DNA of 64,000 nucleotides, from assembly GCA_963920705.1 (NCBI GenBank), contig OY987230.1, forward strand, positions 10,193,320 to 10,257,319, given 5' to 3'. Shown here piece after piece: positions 12,617 through 25,203 of the stretch (position 1 is its first letter; each line of letters opens with the position of its first letter). The DNA comes from Odiellus spinosus (taxonomy: Eukaryota; Arthropoda; Arachnida; Opiliones; Phalangiidae). The notes under the pieces are model-generated. The model ran no database searches. It saw only the letters and a program-made list of their open reading frames with translations, and was not told the origin of the DNA. The position numbers were made by a program, and so were the translations under genes.

Positions 12617-12884
12617 CTTTTTCGTGTGATAAAACACACGTGATATGAAAATTTATCAAAAGGTAGATAAAGTCATTTTTATCTTAAATTAGGGCTATCG
12701 CGGATTATGGCTCCGGTACAAATTCACCAGAGAAAATATCTCTATGGCTTTTTGATGTAGGTAAAAGAAATACAGAGGATACCATGAATACTTTTGGTCA
12801 AATGGGGGCCACAAGGGAATATAACCTGCAAGCGAGGATCTTAAAATTTTTGACAATAAATTTGAATTTTCTGGGATATTACCT

Positions 12885-13300
12885 TTAAAGGAAGTATAAA
12901 CTATATCGAAAATCATCTGCTAACGTGCGCTACGTCACGTCTTGTTGTCAAACGTAACTTGCGATGATGATCTTTAGAGAAAATATGTTGACATTCATGC
13001 ACTAGGGCATCAATATCAAGCTGTATCGTCCAACTTGGGTCCGATTTTGATACTTTATACTCCCTTTAAAGAGGCCTTACAACCGCTATGATATTTAGTT
13101 TAGGAAAAACTCACCTGGGGAATGGCTATTGGGGGATGTCTACATCATGGCAACAGGGTCGAGTATCCCTTTAAAGGGAATATAAACCTAAACCAAAAAA
13201 TTGTCTGTTAATGTGCGCGACTTCTTGTTTGTCAACATAACTTGCTCCCGTTTTAGAAAGCGTTGTACCTTGTGGCAAAGCATTATACTCCATTTAAACC
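12885..13300. repeat. Fragments of CTTTAAAGG-type repeat upstream of P450 gene C
   Basis: Two adjoining degraded pieces of the same family as 11,902-12,000, each starting near CCTTTAAAGG and ending near a tatactcc-type edge. The remaining stretch 13,300-14,430 is AT-rich and I see no gene or repeat in it. Confidence 0.4.
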
Positions 13301-14489
13301 CATTTGGAAATATTCTGATTTTTTCTTAACTACTTTCATTTTGCCTTCGCAATCTAATTTTTTCAAGCCAACCATGTAATTACTTTAATTTTTAACTCCA
13401 AGCCAATTATTTCCGTGAACAACATACGTATTGTCAGACAATGATGAGTGTGGGAAAAACTTTGCCTTTGTACTTCTTTTAAGTTCCAGAACCATTGTAC
13501 ATCATCAAGTTGATAAAAATTAAATCTACATATATTTGTAATTTTAATTTTGAAGCACATCAACCGTGAGGTTTAAAAATTTTTATTGCAAAAACTAAAA
13601 ATGTTAAGAATACAGAGCTCCTACCCAAAAAGGCTCCAAATAAAAGTCAAATTTGTGACCTATCCAACGGAAATTAGATGCAATTACCAAAATTTTGGAA
13701 AAAGGCAAAAATGACTATAATAAGATATTCCATACTCTTTAACCAACCCAAATAAAGGACCCCTGGCTTATTACAAAACGATGCCAAGAGTTAGTGAATA
13801 TTTAAAATAAAGTTTAGAATTCCTAGTTATTTAGACTAAAGTCTAAATATTTTGCAACTTATGAAAACTGTTGGGAAAAATGGTTTGATATAGTGACCAA
13901 ACAGTAGTGACTTTTAGTGAAAATAGTGAAAGTATGGAAGCCAAGAATAGGTCTCTAAAAACCAAAAAAAAATTGTGACAGCTTCAGTTTAAGAAAGCAT
14001 CTTTAAAACCTTGAGCTTTTATTTTAAATTTACAAAATACAATAAGATAATGTTGAGGTGTCAGGAAAGGGCAAATTTCAGAAAATACGTAAATTTTGGG
14101 ATCATATATTGAATATTATTTGCAGTTTATACGTGGAATTTTGAAATATAATTTTAATAACTTTTGAAATTACACAAATTGCATTTTAAAACAACTGGTT
14201 TTGGTTATTTTCTTTGTTTGAAAGCAAGTAGTCGTTCAATGTGGTTTAAAAATTATACAATTATTGCCAAAGATTTCCAAAAACATAAACCAATAAACAT
14301 TAAAATACAAATACAATGGCAAAAAAAGTAAACTTCCGTTAACATTTAATTTTTTGTACTCTGTTCTTAATATGAAAAACTTTTGTTTGGACACTGGCAC
14401 AATTTTTATTCTCGAGTTTAAGTGAATAATATATTTTTTATTTGTAGAGGAAAAAATTAATGTTGGAAGTGTAGTTAATTTTAAATAAT

Positions 14490-15997
14490 TTAATCGCTTC
14501 TCTTCTTCTTTTTCTTATCTTCGGCATTTTGCATTAAAATAATAAGAATGTGACGGAAAATGTTGATGAAGTCCAAGAACAAATCAACAGAATGCCTGAA
14601 AAGAAATATTAATTTGATTAATACAGTTTAGATTATTCTTAATAATTGAATAATTGTTAATGTTGAGCCAAAAACAAATACTGATATTAGGGTTTTTAGT
14701 TTTCACAAAAGGAGATATTATCCAAATTAGGATATATTATTGAAATTTGCGATAGGTTTTGGATTTAAAAATATTCAGTTACATCAGTTAAGTCAAGATT
14801 TGTACTTTTCATGCTTAAATTAAATTTACTTAGCCTCAAAAAATCAAATTATAGAGTTTCCATCTAAGTTTCATTCTATATTGTATTTTGGTAATTTGAT
14901 ATTGGTTTAGTTCAAAGAATTTGGAATACCGGTATCAGTTAAACTTTGGATATCAGATCGGATAAATTAAAATATTGCCTAACGCTAATAAACATATTAC
15001 TTACCAGATGTAATCCTTATCGTGTCTCAAACGCTTCTCTATAATAGCTTGGGTATCGTAGAGGACAAAAGCGCAGAAAACAGCCAAACCCAAGTACAAT
15101 TGTACCTGGAAAACTAGTCTAGAACCCAAAAATATGTTGGCCAATCCGAGAAGTACCAGAACGGAGGTTATAGACATAAGAGTTCCTAATAGAAATGCCT
15201 GTTAGAAAATCCATTAAATTTTAAATTCAAATGAGGACTAACCTCCGAGATAAAGCCATTTTCTTTGCTCCGAATAGATTGCGCTGAGAGTGAAACAAAC
15301 AAAAACGAGGCAAGTGCCGAGGAATGCCGTAGCAATGAGAGTCGGGTCAATGTGAAGGGCCATGTCGATTAAGGGGCCGAGGCCAAGGCCGGTGCAAAAG
15401 GCGAAAGCCAAGAGGAGTCCCAAACGAGTGTTTTGGTTTTTTCCTTCATTGTAAGGGGTAGCTGAAAGGCCAATCATAAAGCCAAGAGCGGCTAGAGATG
15501 TTAAGAAGTTCCCCTGAAAATTGAATACGTAATGTAGGCATAAATGTCATCATTTTTTAGATGCGTAATTAGATCCTACCTGAAGGAAACTGGTAAAAAC
15601 GTGTACGTAAGCACCTACACCCGCTGCCAATGTTGCCAGAGACAGGCAGGTGTATACGTTTTTTAAATGGCTTTTAACAGGCGCATCTCTGAAATTAATA
15701 AAATAGTAAATTAATCGTAATTAAATCAAACTTTTAATTGAAGGTCACGACTGGCTAATAGCGTGTATCTTTAAATTAAGGTTAATACTAATTTAAGTTT
15801 CCGAACTGAATGATGAAATAGTCCTAAATCCGCCTAGCCCCGTTTTAATCATTTTATTGAAATCTGTTCCCTATGGAAAATTTCCCAAACCAAGGCTTAA
15901 TCTCGTGACCCTAATCCTAATCGAAAGAATAAAAATATTTAACTTACAAGCGTCTGTTTAAAGAATCTACGAAGGCGTTTATGTTGAAAGTATCCAT
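14490..15997 (-). CDS. BI-1: Bax inhibitor-1 (TMBIM6 family)
   Basis: Integral ER-membrane protein that by family dampens cell death and ER calcium leak. Five coding exons: 15948-15997, 15580-15688, 15243-15513, 15005-15185 and 14490-14595, with phases 2,0,1,2, give 238 residues (human family member 237). Six or seven hydrophobic segments are visible. Diagnostic motifs are GFMIGLSATPYNE and, in exon 4, LYDTQAIIEKRLRHDKDYIW, followed by HSVDLFLDFINIFR. The C-terminus is the charged tail KKKKKRSD, the lysine-rich end typical of BI-1. The exon 4 acceptor was set at 15,186 rather than the nearby upstream AG because only this gives the expected GTLMS join with an intact frame. Start ATG at 15,997. 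An AATAAA-type signal lies past the stop near 14,437. The promoter region is described separately. Confidence 0.96.
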
Positions 15998-16156
15998 ATT
16001 TTGATCGCTCACTTATGAGATATATTTCAGATCGTTTCGCGCTCTTGAAATTATTTCCAATAGTAAAATGCACTGTTTGTTCGACGTTAAAGTAAAAGAC
16101 AGTACGGTAAACAGATCGAATGGTTTTCTAGAAACTTCTGCGTTATCACACGTACG

Positions 16157-16202
16157 TGACGTCACTGCTTAGCATCATGCGGTCGTAGCCGTTTCTCATT
16201 GG
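16157..16202 (-). promoter_or_regulatory. Putative ER-stress promoter elements of BI-1
   Basis: About 160-205 bp upstream of the BI-1 ATG. A palindromic CRE/ATF site TGACGTCA lies at 16,157-16,164. On the gene's strand, CCAAT (16,198-16,202) is followed after exactly 9 bases by CTACG (16,184-16,188). The mammalian ER stress response element is CCAAT-N9-CCACG, so this is one mismatch away. A CACGTG box occurs nearby at about 16,240. The sites are seen directly; function is inferred. Confidence 0.45.
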
Positions 16203-16726
16203 TTAGCTAATGATAAAATGCACGGGTATACACGAAGCCCACGTGATTGATATGACCTTAAAAATGACCAATTAGAAGCCGGAAAGTAAGGAATTTTAAA
16301 GACGCGGAAAATTTTAATTTGTTTTAAGAATCGAACTTTCGTAGTTTCTTCTAATTTACATTTAGCAAGTGTTTTCCTTATAAATTACCCGGGGATATTT
16401 ATTTTAATGTTTGTTGGCCTCGCTTAATGATAACTAGGATCTATAGAATAATCTATAGACTCTTCCTAGAAGATTCTCGTTCGAAACAGTTTCCGTGTAT
16501 ACGGTTTCTGAATTTAGTACAATTATGCAACGTGAGTAAATCAATGTATCAATGTTAGCAAGTCACCATATTGTACAGAAATTAGCGGCACCTTACTCTT
16601 GTAGCAAAAGGTTAGGAATAAGTTAAATTGCTGTATAACCCATTCTGCTTTGAAATCTGCCCCTTTAAAATGATTTTTCCTTATGCACACAGCCTAGCTT
16701 TGACTGGAGAATTTGCTATGTTCAAT

Positions 16727-16872
16727 GTCGTCTGCTAAATTAGAAAAGGTGACTTTAAGCGGATTTAAAAATCGAATAGGCCCTTTAAAGACGGACCTTA
16801 TCCTAAAGGAACTATCTGCCATTTGTAAATCCCCTTTAAAGTCACCTTTTGTTCTTGCTTAGCAGACGATTT
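16727..16872. mobile_element. Hairpin MITE with GTCGTCTGCTAA ends (family 3)
   Basis: The left arm begins GTCGTCTGCTAAATTAG and the right arm is its approximate complement, ending gcttagcagacgat. Inner boundaries carry CCTTTAAAG. Half copies lie at 22,095-22,150 and 37,598-37,680, and the same end core occurs inside the palindrome at 60,727-60,973. Non-coding. Confidence 0.6.
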
Positions 16873-17297
16873 TTGACCATAACAAATTTATACAGCTATA
16901 GTTTTAAAGCCCATTTTGCTTTTATCCGTCTATACGAAAATCCTTCCAATTCCTGTTTACTCAAATTTATGCACCTGCTAAAATACTTCAGAGCACAACC
17001 TTGTTGTTGTTATTTGTCGTTCTCTTAAAGGTTCTTTATCAGAATTGTATTGAAGGTATTAAAGATCGCAAATTCCTTATGACAATCCGGGATAAGATTG
17101 GAATAATTTGTTCTATAATGTACAAATTAGGAATAAGAAATAAAACCGATGAGTTGATCATTCCACGTAATCGGTTTACAAGCCGCAGCTTTTGACTGTA
17201 CTAAAGTGGGAACGTAACTTAGTATATATTTAGCTTTGCAGGTTACGTAAGAACATAATCGGGTAGTCGGCGTACAGATTTTGTGGGAGTGGTTAAC

Positions 17298-17433
17298 AGG
17301 GGCGTCGGAAGCGGGGGGGCAGGGTGGGCTCAAGCCCCCTCGACCGTCGGATCTGGGGTAACTGAGCCCCATATAATTTGACCTTAGCCAACTTGTTCAG
17401 CCCACCCACTTAGTAATAACTTCCGACGCCCCG
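17298..17433. mobile_element. TTAA-flanked MITE with GGGGCGTCGGAAG ends
   Basis: The left end CAGGGGCGTCGGAAG and the right-end complement CGGGGCGTCGGAAG bracket about 136 bp. Both sides are flanked by GTTAAC, i.e. TTAA, the target duplicated by piggyBac- and Kolobok-type transposases. The interior is G-rich and non-coding. Confidence 0.7.
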
Positions 17434-17933
17434 TTAACCCCTCGATAAAAAATAATAATTCAAAAACAGTATAATCAAGAGGTATATGTAAACCCTCCCT
17501 AAGAGTATCGATCTGTATAAGGACCAGCATCCGTGAGCAATCAAGGATAGTAGGGCCGGAGGGGAGAAAAATATCGCGAGAATGGAAATTTTCCTTCTTC
17601 CTCTCTCTTAGGGGGAGAACAAGAAATTATGGGTTCATGAACTTCCTGGCGCGCTATCAGGCTTGACTTACTATCACTAGTTCCCGTTTTTAGCCCAGTA
17701 GGGAAGCCTATTTTTGCCCAAAATTTTAAAAATAATTAAGTTTTGTCTCCCCACAATTTTCCCTCGCAAACTGTGGTTCACGGACGCGGGTTCAGGCTAA
17801 TGACTGAGATCAATTCGGTACTCTTAGGTAGAGTTTTCATATACTCTTGATATTATTATATCTGAAAGGTTCCGGTTCAATATGTGGTAGCACCACGTAA
17901 GGCAATATTGAAGAATAAGGATGTAAGCTAAGA

Positions 17934-18126
17934 ATTTCGCCTAGAGGTCTTCTAGCTACGAAGATTAAATAATTTCAGCTATCGTCATAGATATATGCAA
18001 TAAATTTATTATTATATACTCCTGATTTCATAATTGTATGGTATTCGTGGCGACATAAGTAAGCTAATCGTCCACTTAGAGGACCTCTAGCAGAGTTGCG
18101 CTCCTAGCGGCGAAAATCTTAGCTTA
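17934..18126. mobile_element. MITE with TAAGCTAAGA ends
   Basis: Left end TAAGCTAAGAATTTCGCC; the right end is the near-perfect complement (ggcgaaaatcttagctta). An inner palindromic stretch around the gaggtcttctag and gaggacctctag segments is also present. About 193 bp, non-coding. The following stretch 18,127-19,690 shows no gene I can support. Confidence 0.65.
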
Positions 18127-19689
18127 TATACGCTATTTTAAAAAGCTTCTGATTCAAAAATATAAAAAAAACGCCTACGAATAAATTCCTTATCATTATA
18201 TTTTTGTTAATTTCGTTTTTGATTTATCTAAAAAGAAGAAAAAAGATAAAATTAGATTAAGTAAAAAAAAAAGTTAAATTGAAATTCATCGATGTTATTT
18301 TCAACACAAATTATTTATTCGTAGTCGCTTTAAAAACAAGAATTCGCGTTTAATAAAAGATAATGAAATTCAGGGATGTTCCGTGGGTGGCGCTAGAGGA
18401 CTGATAACATTTTAGTATTTGAGGCGGAGTGCCAATTATGATCTGGCGCACTCGTTTCTATTCTCCTCTTGATGAAGGCGCTTTCTTTTCAAGTCGCTAC
18501 TTTAAAGCCTCGTTTTAAAAAATCAGTCTCTAAGATGCTTTCTATCAGCGGATTTTTCTACGGGAGTTATCCCGGTAAGTCTTAGAACGAATATTTGGTC
18601 TTCTCTTTCCGCTTTCTATGTCGCAAATTGAATTTTACCTAGGCCATATATTTGAATATTAATATATGAATTTGGTTAATAGCTCTATACGAATTGGAAT
18701 TCTTAATAGTACCTAGTAATTAACATAATATATTACGAAATTTTTGACCATGTTCTACAATTAAATTACACTGTGATGAGAATTAATTTGAAAATAAAAA
18801 TTATTTCTGAGGAAATTTAGTGTACGAAACTCTATTAAACTTTTTCCAGTGAAAGAATATGGATTAGATTTTACGCATAGCCTTAAATATATCGATAATG
18901 ATAGGTACAGGGATGGTGAAATGGTCCACAAGCCTTTCCCTCTATTGCCTGTAAGAAACTAAACGGAACATATAAAGGCAAAGATAACGATTTATTACTA
19001 TAGTTCCTTCAGGGAAAGTTTGCATTATGCCAAACCCAGAGGCGTATTGATTCGCAATGTTAAACCTCATAAGAAAGTAAGAAGTCGATGCCAACTCGCC
19101 ATGAACAAGATAAATGGGAACTTTCACATAAAATTATTTAAATTTTCATACTTTAAACGAGTTTTTTGAAAGTTTATAAGGTAAAATCTAAATATGTACT
19201 TAAATTTTGCAGAATAAGTAGCGAATTAAACAGCAGAGGGTAGATATAAGACAAAAAATCTAACAAACATAAGAGAACAGGAGTAAATAAAGTAAAACAG
19301 AAAAATTAAAATTTATGCAAGTGGAAAATCTAGTTGGTTGGTTGTTTTAGGAACTTGTGTGATTGTAGCCAAACCTTTAGAAGGCTTTTTAAATAATAGT
19401 AGTTTTTAAAATGGCCCTCAAATCATCGACGAAGTCATAGGAAAAAAACATCTCCAATTTGTTGTGCAAGGTTTCTAAGAATAATTAGCTGTAGATTAGA
19501 TTCTGTATAATGTTACGCATTGGTTCGGAGAATTTACTTAAGATGCCGGATAGTAGACCGTTGTAATAATACATTTACAGTGGAAACTAGTTTCCCCCTC
19601 GATTTATTCGCGAATATTATTGTTGAAAGTGTAAGAAAATTACTAAGATTTTGATAAGTGAAAGATTTAAGAATACCGTTAATTTTAAA

Positions 19690-20757
19690 GGTTTAAAGTA
19701 CCTCAAATAAATAAATTATATTCACATAATTTTAAAGAACATCAAATAAAAATTTATATCCATAATTTTAAAGAACATCAAATAAAAATTAGATCCATAA
19801 TTTTCAAGAACATCAAATAAAAATTAGATCCATAATTTTCAAGAACATCAAATAAAAATTAGATCCATAATTTTCAAGAACATCAAATAAAAATTAGATC
19901 CATAATTTTCAAGAACATCAAATAAAAATTAGATCCATAATTTTCAAGAACATCAAATAAAAATTAGATCCATAATTTTCAAGAACATCAAATAAAAATT
20001 AGATCCATAATTTTCAAGAACATCAAATAAAAATTAGATCCATAATTTTCAAGAACATCAAATAAAAATTATATCCATACTTTTCAAGAACATCAAATAA
20101 AAATTAGATCCATAATTTTCAAGAACATCAAATAAAAATTATATCCATACTTTTAAAGAACATTAAATAAAAATTAGATCCGTAATTTGAACTGATAACC
20201 TGAAGTAAAAGTTAGGTCCATAATTTGAATTTACCTCAAATAAAAAATTAGATTCATAATTTGAAATTACCTGAAATAAAAAATGAGATTCATAATTTGA
20301 AATTACTTCAAATAAAAATTAGATCCAGTGAAATTACCTCAGATAAAAATTAGATCCAGTGAAATTACCTCAGATAAAAATTAGATCCAGTGAAATTACC
20401 TCAGATAAAAATTTGATCCAGTGAAATTACCTCAGATAAAAATTAGCTATAGTGAAATTACCTCAGATAAAAATTAGATATAGTGAAATTACCTCAGATA
20501 AAAATTAGATATAGTGAAATTACCTCAGATAAAAATTAGATCCTGAATATGAGAGAACCTCAAATAAATATTAGATCCATAATTTGAGAGAACCTCAAAT
20601 AAAAGATTAGATTCGTAGTTTGAAAGTACCTCAAATAAAAGATAATATCCATAATTTGAAAGAACCTGATATAAAATTAGATCCATAATTCGAAAGATCC
20701 TCAAATTCAAGATTAGATTCATAGTTTGAAGTACCTCAAATTCAAGATTAGATTCGT
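19690..20757. repeat. AT-rich satellite, 35-bp units with an internal 31-bp block
   Basis: Three blocks. From 19,731 to about 20,190, a 35-bp unit (aagaacatcaaataaaaatt plus 15 bp ending ccataattttc) repeats about 12 times with very few differences. From about 20,325 to 20,545, a 31-bp variant containing gaaattacctcagataaaaa repeats 7-8 times. From 20,545 to 20,757, degraded 35-bp units follow. Edges are gradual, as expected for replication-slippage or unequal-exchange arrays. Confidence 0.95.
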
Positions 20758-21343
20758 ATCACAGGCTGCCAAGTTCGGTCTATATGTGGACTATAGATTA
20801 ACAACTTATTTTTGAAACAATAAGATAGTCTCAAGTACCATCGTAAAACTTCAAAATAGCAAACACCAATATAAATTCGAGAAAAAAATTCTTATCTTTA
20901 AAAATAATTCTGTTATATTATAAATTAAAAAAGAAATACTATTTTTAACGCAGTTTTGTGATGAAAAATTATATTTCCTCGTTATGAACTATGAGTACAG
21001 TTTAAATTACTTTCGTTTAATAGCCAAGATTCGAATTAGTAAATTAATAAACTAGGGGCTCCAAAAAGCCACAAATTAAGACATAAACGGCCGAACAAAA
21101 ATAAATATTTCTTATACGTTGCAATTAGCTAATTTTTTCTTAGCTTAAACTAACAATCTTAAGATTGTTTTCTTTAAAAAAGGAAATGTTTAGAGAGTGT
21201 GATTTGAGTGACTTCATATGTAATAAAAGATTTACGGTTTCCTGTTTATTTAAAGGGAAGGTGAAATTATATAAAATTTAAATATACATTCATTATCCCA
21301 AACATTTGATCATATAGACTGAAAATGAAACGTTTAAAGCTGG

Positions 21344-22083
21344 GTTTTCATGAGAGTGATATTGGAAGCGATATATATTTGCGATATTTTTATCAATGAG
21401 CGATATCGCTGAAGCGAGGAAATCCAAGTCCAAAAAGTTAAGTTCACACTAGAGACTTTGAAACCGTTTTCATACGATTTTGAATCTTCAAATCAACTTT
21501 TCAAGACAATAATTATATATTTTGAGAACTTATCTTTGCATTTGACCTAAAAATTTTACTATTTTGACCTTTCTGAACGGTTTCAAAGCCTCTAGTGTGA
21601 ACGCGGCCATAGATACGCTGTGATTTGCGAGAAAAATACAGCAATTTTGCGAGGAAAAAATCCAAAAATTGCGAGAGCCCTCGATATCGCACCTAATATC
21701 TATAGATACGGTCACACTAGCATTTATTTCTTAATCGATTTGAAACGGTAACATCAAACCGATATTCAAATCGCCAGGAATCGATTTAAGCGTCACTTGT
21801 TCACGCATTATCTTCATAAATCGATTTATTGGTGCTTCATCTATCCATTGTTGAAACCGAATCGGTGTGAAACTGGTTCCCGAAACAGTGTCAGGAAATC
21901 GATTCAAATCGATTTGAGAAAACAGTTTTTCTGTTCACACAACTCCAGCGAAACGGTTTCAAACGGTTTAAATCGATTCCAAGGCCTAGTATGAACGTAG
22001 CTTAGTTCACAATTATTTTGTGGCTCGGGCTTCTGCGATAACGCTCATAGATAAATCGCTACAAATATCACTCTCATGAAAAC
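21344..22083. mobile_element. Large hairpin element containing nested MITEs
   Basis: The outer ends are complementary: GTTTTCATGAGAGTGATATT at the left and atatcactctcatgaaaac at the right, about 740 bp apart. Inside lie the MITE at 21,442-21,603 and a further block (about 21,705-22,005) rich in aatcgattt words and bounded by tcacactag and ctagtatga. No coding capacity; boundaries of the inner block are approximate. Confidence 0.6.
21442..21603. mobile_element. MITE family 1, copy 2 (nested)
   Basis: Begins TTCACACTAGAGACTTTGAA and ends with the near-exact complement ttcaaagcctctagtgtgaa. Same family as 3,559-3,728. It lies within the larger hairpin 21,344-22,083. Confidence 0.75.
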
Positions 22084-22246
22084 GCGTTTTTAGCCTTCGA
22101 TTTGTAAAAGCCCTTTAAAGTCGCTGTCTTTTCCTGCTTGACAGACGACGTTGGTAGTAACGAATAGTTCAGCCAAATATTATAGATCAGACGGGGGAAT
22201 TTGTAGAGCAGATCGAGCCTTTAATACTAACAAAATATGTTCCCTT

Positions 22247-22341
22247 TTGAAAGGGGCAGACACTCGCTAATTCAGAGATGTATACATTATTGGAACTCTT
22301 TGTGAATTGTCAAATTTGAACTCGAGTATCTACCCTTGAGT
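22247..22341. mobile_element. Diverged copy of CGAGGGG-ended MITE (family 4)
   Basis: Shows the family sequence ggggcagacactcgctaattcag and a degraded right end (gagtatctacccttgag). Better copies are at 42,593-42,763 and 50,053-50,450. Confidence 0.45.
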
Positions 22342-22639
22342 CATCATCAGCTTAAATCTTTTTCTTAAACGAAAAGCTGTTTTTTTCGTGTGCATGATAA
22401 GGCTTCTCCTTTAGACAATAGCTTCCTGACATTGAACATGCCCCCAATGATCTCAACCTAATCCGACCAATCGGAAAATTAGCTTCTATCAGAAAAGGTA
22501 TTATTATATATACTCTTTGATGTGGGAGAACTTGAAAGGCGTGTTATTACAAATATCTTTAATCTATATCCTTTACATACATACATACTCCACGTGAAAG
22601 TATGAACGAACGGTATTATAGCGTAGTTATTATAGCGTA

Positions 22640-23700
22640 AGTTCGTCTTCTTATCGGTGCAATACTTGAAATAATAAAAAAATGTTTAGTTAAAATTATA
22701 TCCATCTGACTCATAAAATTTCGACTTGCTTACAGAAATGAAATAAATTATTAGATTATATGGGGTGTAATAACTTCTTAAATATTAAAAGGGATAGTGA
22801 AAATATATGGAATCTAATTGAATTAATATTTAGTAGTAAATTTACCCTTAACAAAAAAAAGTTAGTCTTAAGAGGTCTTGGGGAAGTCTTTCGGGTGTCT
22901 GATGTAGTCTTAAGAGGTCTTGACTTCTTCAGATCAGACTAACCTTTTTCGGTAAGGGCATTTTATGCAAATAATAGTCCATCAGCCCCTGTAATGGTAT
23001 TCTAATATGGATTTTACTTTTTGTGTGAAGATTAAAATTGTAATTAATCCTCTAAAGGAAATTACTTTTTAACTATAATTAGAATTTGTAGGCATTCTAA
23101 TTATTTTTATTATTATTATTTTCAATTCATTTTTTAATATTTAATATCATAGCTATAGGATATTTTCGCGGATATTTTCAGCTAAATATTTGGTTTAAAA
23201 TCCTTAAAAAATCAGTTTTATTCAACACTCAAACTTTTCTCAGACACTTCGTCTTGTTATCGGTGCAATACTTGAAATAAATGTTTTTTAAAATTATATT
23301 CATCTTACTCATAAAATTACGACTTGCTTATAGAAATGAAATAAAGTATTAGATTATATGGGGTCTATAAACTTTTTAAACTCCAAAAGGGGTAATGAAA
23401 ATATATGAAATCTAATTGAATTGTTATTTAGTGATATTTATTAGTAAATTTAGTTCATGCAAATATTAGTCCCAGCCTCTGTAATGATGTTCTAATATGG
23501 ATTTTACTTTTTGTGTGAAGTTCCACATCGGAATCAATCCTTTAAAGGAAATTTATTTTTAACTTAATTGGAATTTGATGACATTCTAATTAAATTTGTC
23601 TTTTTTTTAAATTTTTTAATAGCTAATTTCATAGCTTTAGGGTATTTTCGGTAAATAATTGTTTAAAATAATTTTATTCAATGCTCAATTAGTCTTGGAC
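22640..23700. repeat. Tandem duplication, about 606-bp period
   Basis: Two diverged copies, starting at cggtgcaatacttgaaat (22,655 and 23,261), share long matching stretches through ttagattatatggggt, gaatctaattgaatt and gattttactttttgtgtgaag. Copy 1 has an extra insert at 22,860-22,942. AT-rich and non-coding. Downstream, 23,700-25,080 has no recognisable gene, only AT-rich sequence with loosely repeated attcaagactgaatt/tagtttaaaaac words (23,860-24,240). Confidence 0.75.
22860..22942. mobile_element. Small insertion with GTTAGTCT inverted ends
   Basis: Present in copy 1 and absent from copy 2 of the 606-bp duplication. Starts GTTAGTCTTAAGAGGTCTTG and ends with the complement of GTTAGTCT. 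Contains two copies of tagtcttaagaggtcttg. Its absence at the paralogous site marks it as an insertion. Confidence 0.5.
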
Positions 23701-25084
23701 ACTTTAAATTTATTCGCAATATATTAATTTATTCATAATTTAACTTATTATTAGTTAATACTAATAATAAATTAATAATTTCGTTTCATATAATGCGGAA
23801 TAGTTAAAAATTTGTGTAAAAATTCAAGAGTTTAATTTGATTATTTTAGAATCATTTTAAATTCAAGACTGAATTCAGGAATGTGTCATTAGTTTAAAAA
23901 CTTATTGAAACTGAATCTAGGATTAATTTGTTTCACTGGTTCAAATCATCTTATTACGGAACTGAATTTAGTTTTAGTTGGATTAGTTTAAAAACTTTTT
24001 TTATCGAATTTGAATGTAGGATTGGTTTTGCTTGATTAATTAAAAAATATTTTATGACTGAATTTAGTATTTAGGCTTAGTTGTTTGATTAGTTTAAAAA
24101 CCTTTTAAATTCAAGATTGAAATTAATTATGATTAAATTGTTTAATAAGATTTGATATTCAATTTAGGATTAGTTTATTTGATTAGTTTAAAGAAATTTT
24201 AAATTCAAGACAGAATTTGGAATTTTTTCTTGTTTGATTCATTTCCAAACTTAATTTAGGTTTATATTTTACTCTTTCCACATAGGTTTACTCTTTAAAG
24301 TTCAACTTTAATATGCATTAGCTTATTTTTATTAAACTTAATTGTTACCTTGTAATGTTTTCGTTATTTTAAAAAATAATTTTAAATTCAATATTTTCAA
24401 ACTTTATTAATCATGTCTACAATTCGACTTTACCTTTAAATATAGTGATTATTTCGTATCGATAACAAGCTAGATTTAAGCTTTTGTTATCTAATTCGAA
24501 TGGTGTTCAAATTGCAGTTTCCGAAATAATTTGTCAAGTAGTATTCAATATTAATCTCCAATCTCGACGTCAGAGAAATACCCATTATTTATCGTCACTT
24601 AATACGTCCTTTAAATGGGCGAGAATTCCCAGGAACGCTAGATATTTCGCTAAGTGGACACTTTTATCCAATCACAGCGTCGTCGAACGCTATCATATTA
24701 TTAACTATTTTCTCTCTTATTTTTTATTTTTTTATTTTCGTAATTGGAAACGTCCTCTCTGACGGATAATATCGTGATGATAACAGGGTTAAAAGATCGA
24801 TTTATCTTCCCATATTAATTATTAAAATTAAGGAAGTGCATCTTAACCCTAATTTGATCCCGTTTTTAATGGAATTTAACGTGAAAGGCCCATTTTTTTG
24901 GGTAGAATTTAACTTTGAGTGTCCCATACCAAAATCCATGGTAGCTGATAGATTGAACCATCATCCGGCTACCCTAATGCCCTATTCTCCTTCTTGGAGA
25001 AAGGAGAGACAAAATTAAAATTTCTGCGATATTTCTCCCTCCCAGCCCCACTCGCCAAGTTGATCTGCCTGTATTTTGACCCCA

Positions 25085-25203
25085 TCCAAAGGCAACCTAC
25101 TGAATCAGACCTGTAAAGGGGGATTATGAGCTCATGCTCAGAAACGACTATGTTTCATCCCCATTTGCCTCTGATTCTGTGGTTGCCTACCCCTTTGGAT
25201 ACG
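25085..25203. mobile_element. Short MITE with ATCCAAAGG inverted ends
   Basis: The left end atccaaaggcaacctactga is matched by the complement of ggttgcctacccctttggat at the right. About 120 bp. A short (TA)n run follows at 25,229-25,242. From 25,250 to 28,250 I find no supported gene, only AT-rich DNA and a T24 run near 27,229-27,252. Confidence 0.5.

Noticed and set aside
19734..20190. CRISPR-like array
   Set aside because: Units are directly tandem without unique spacers, and this is a eukaryotic genome; it is a satellite.
24484..24762. 92-codon plus-strand open frame
   Set aside because: No family, no splice or promoter support in AT-rich DNA.
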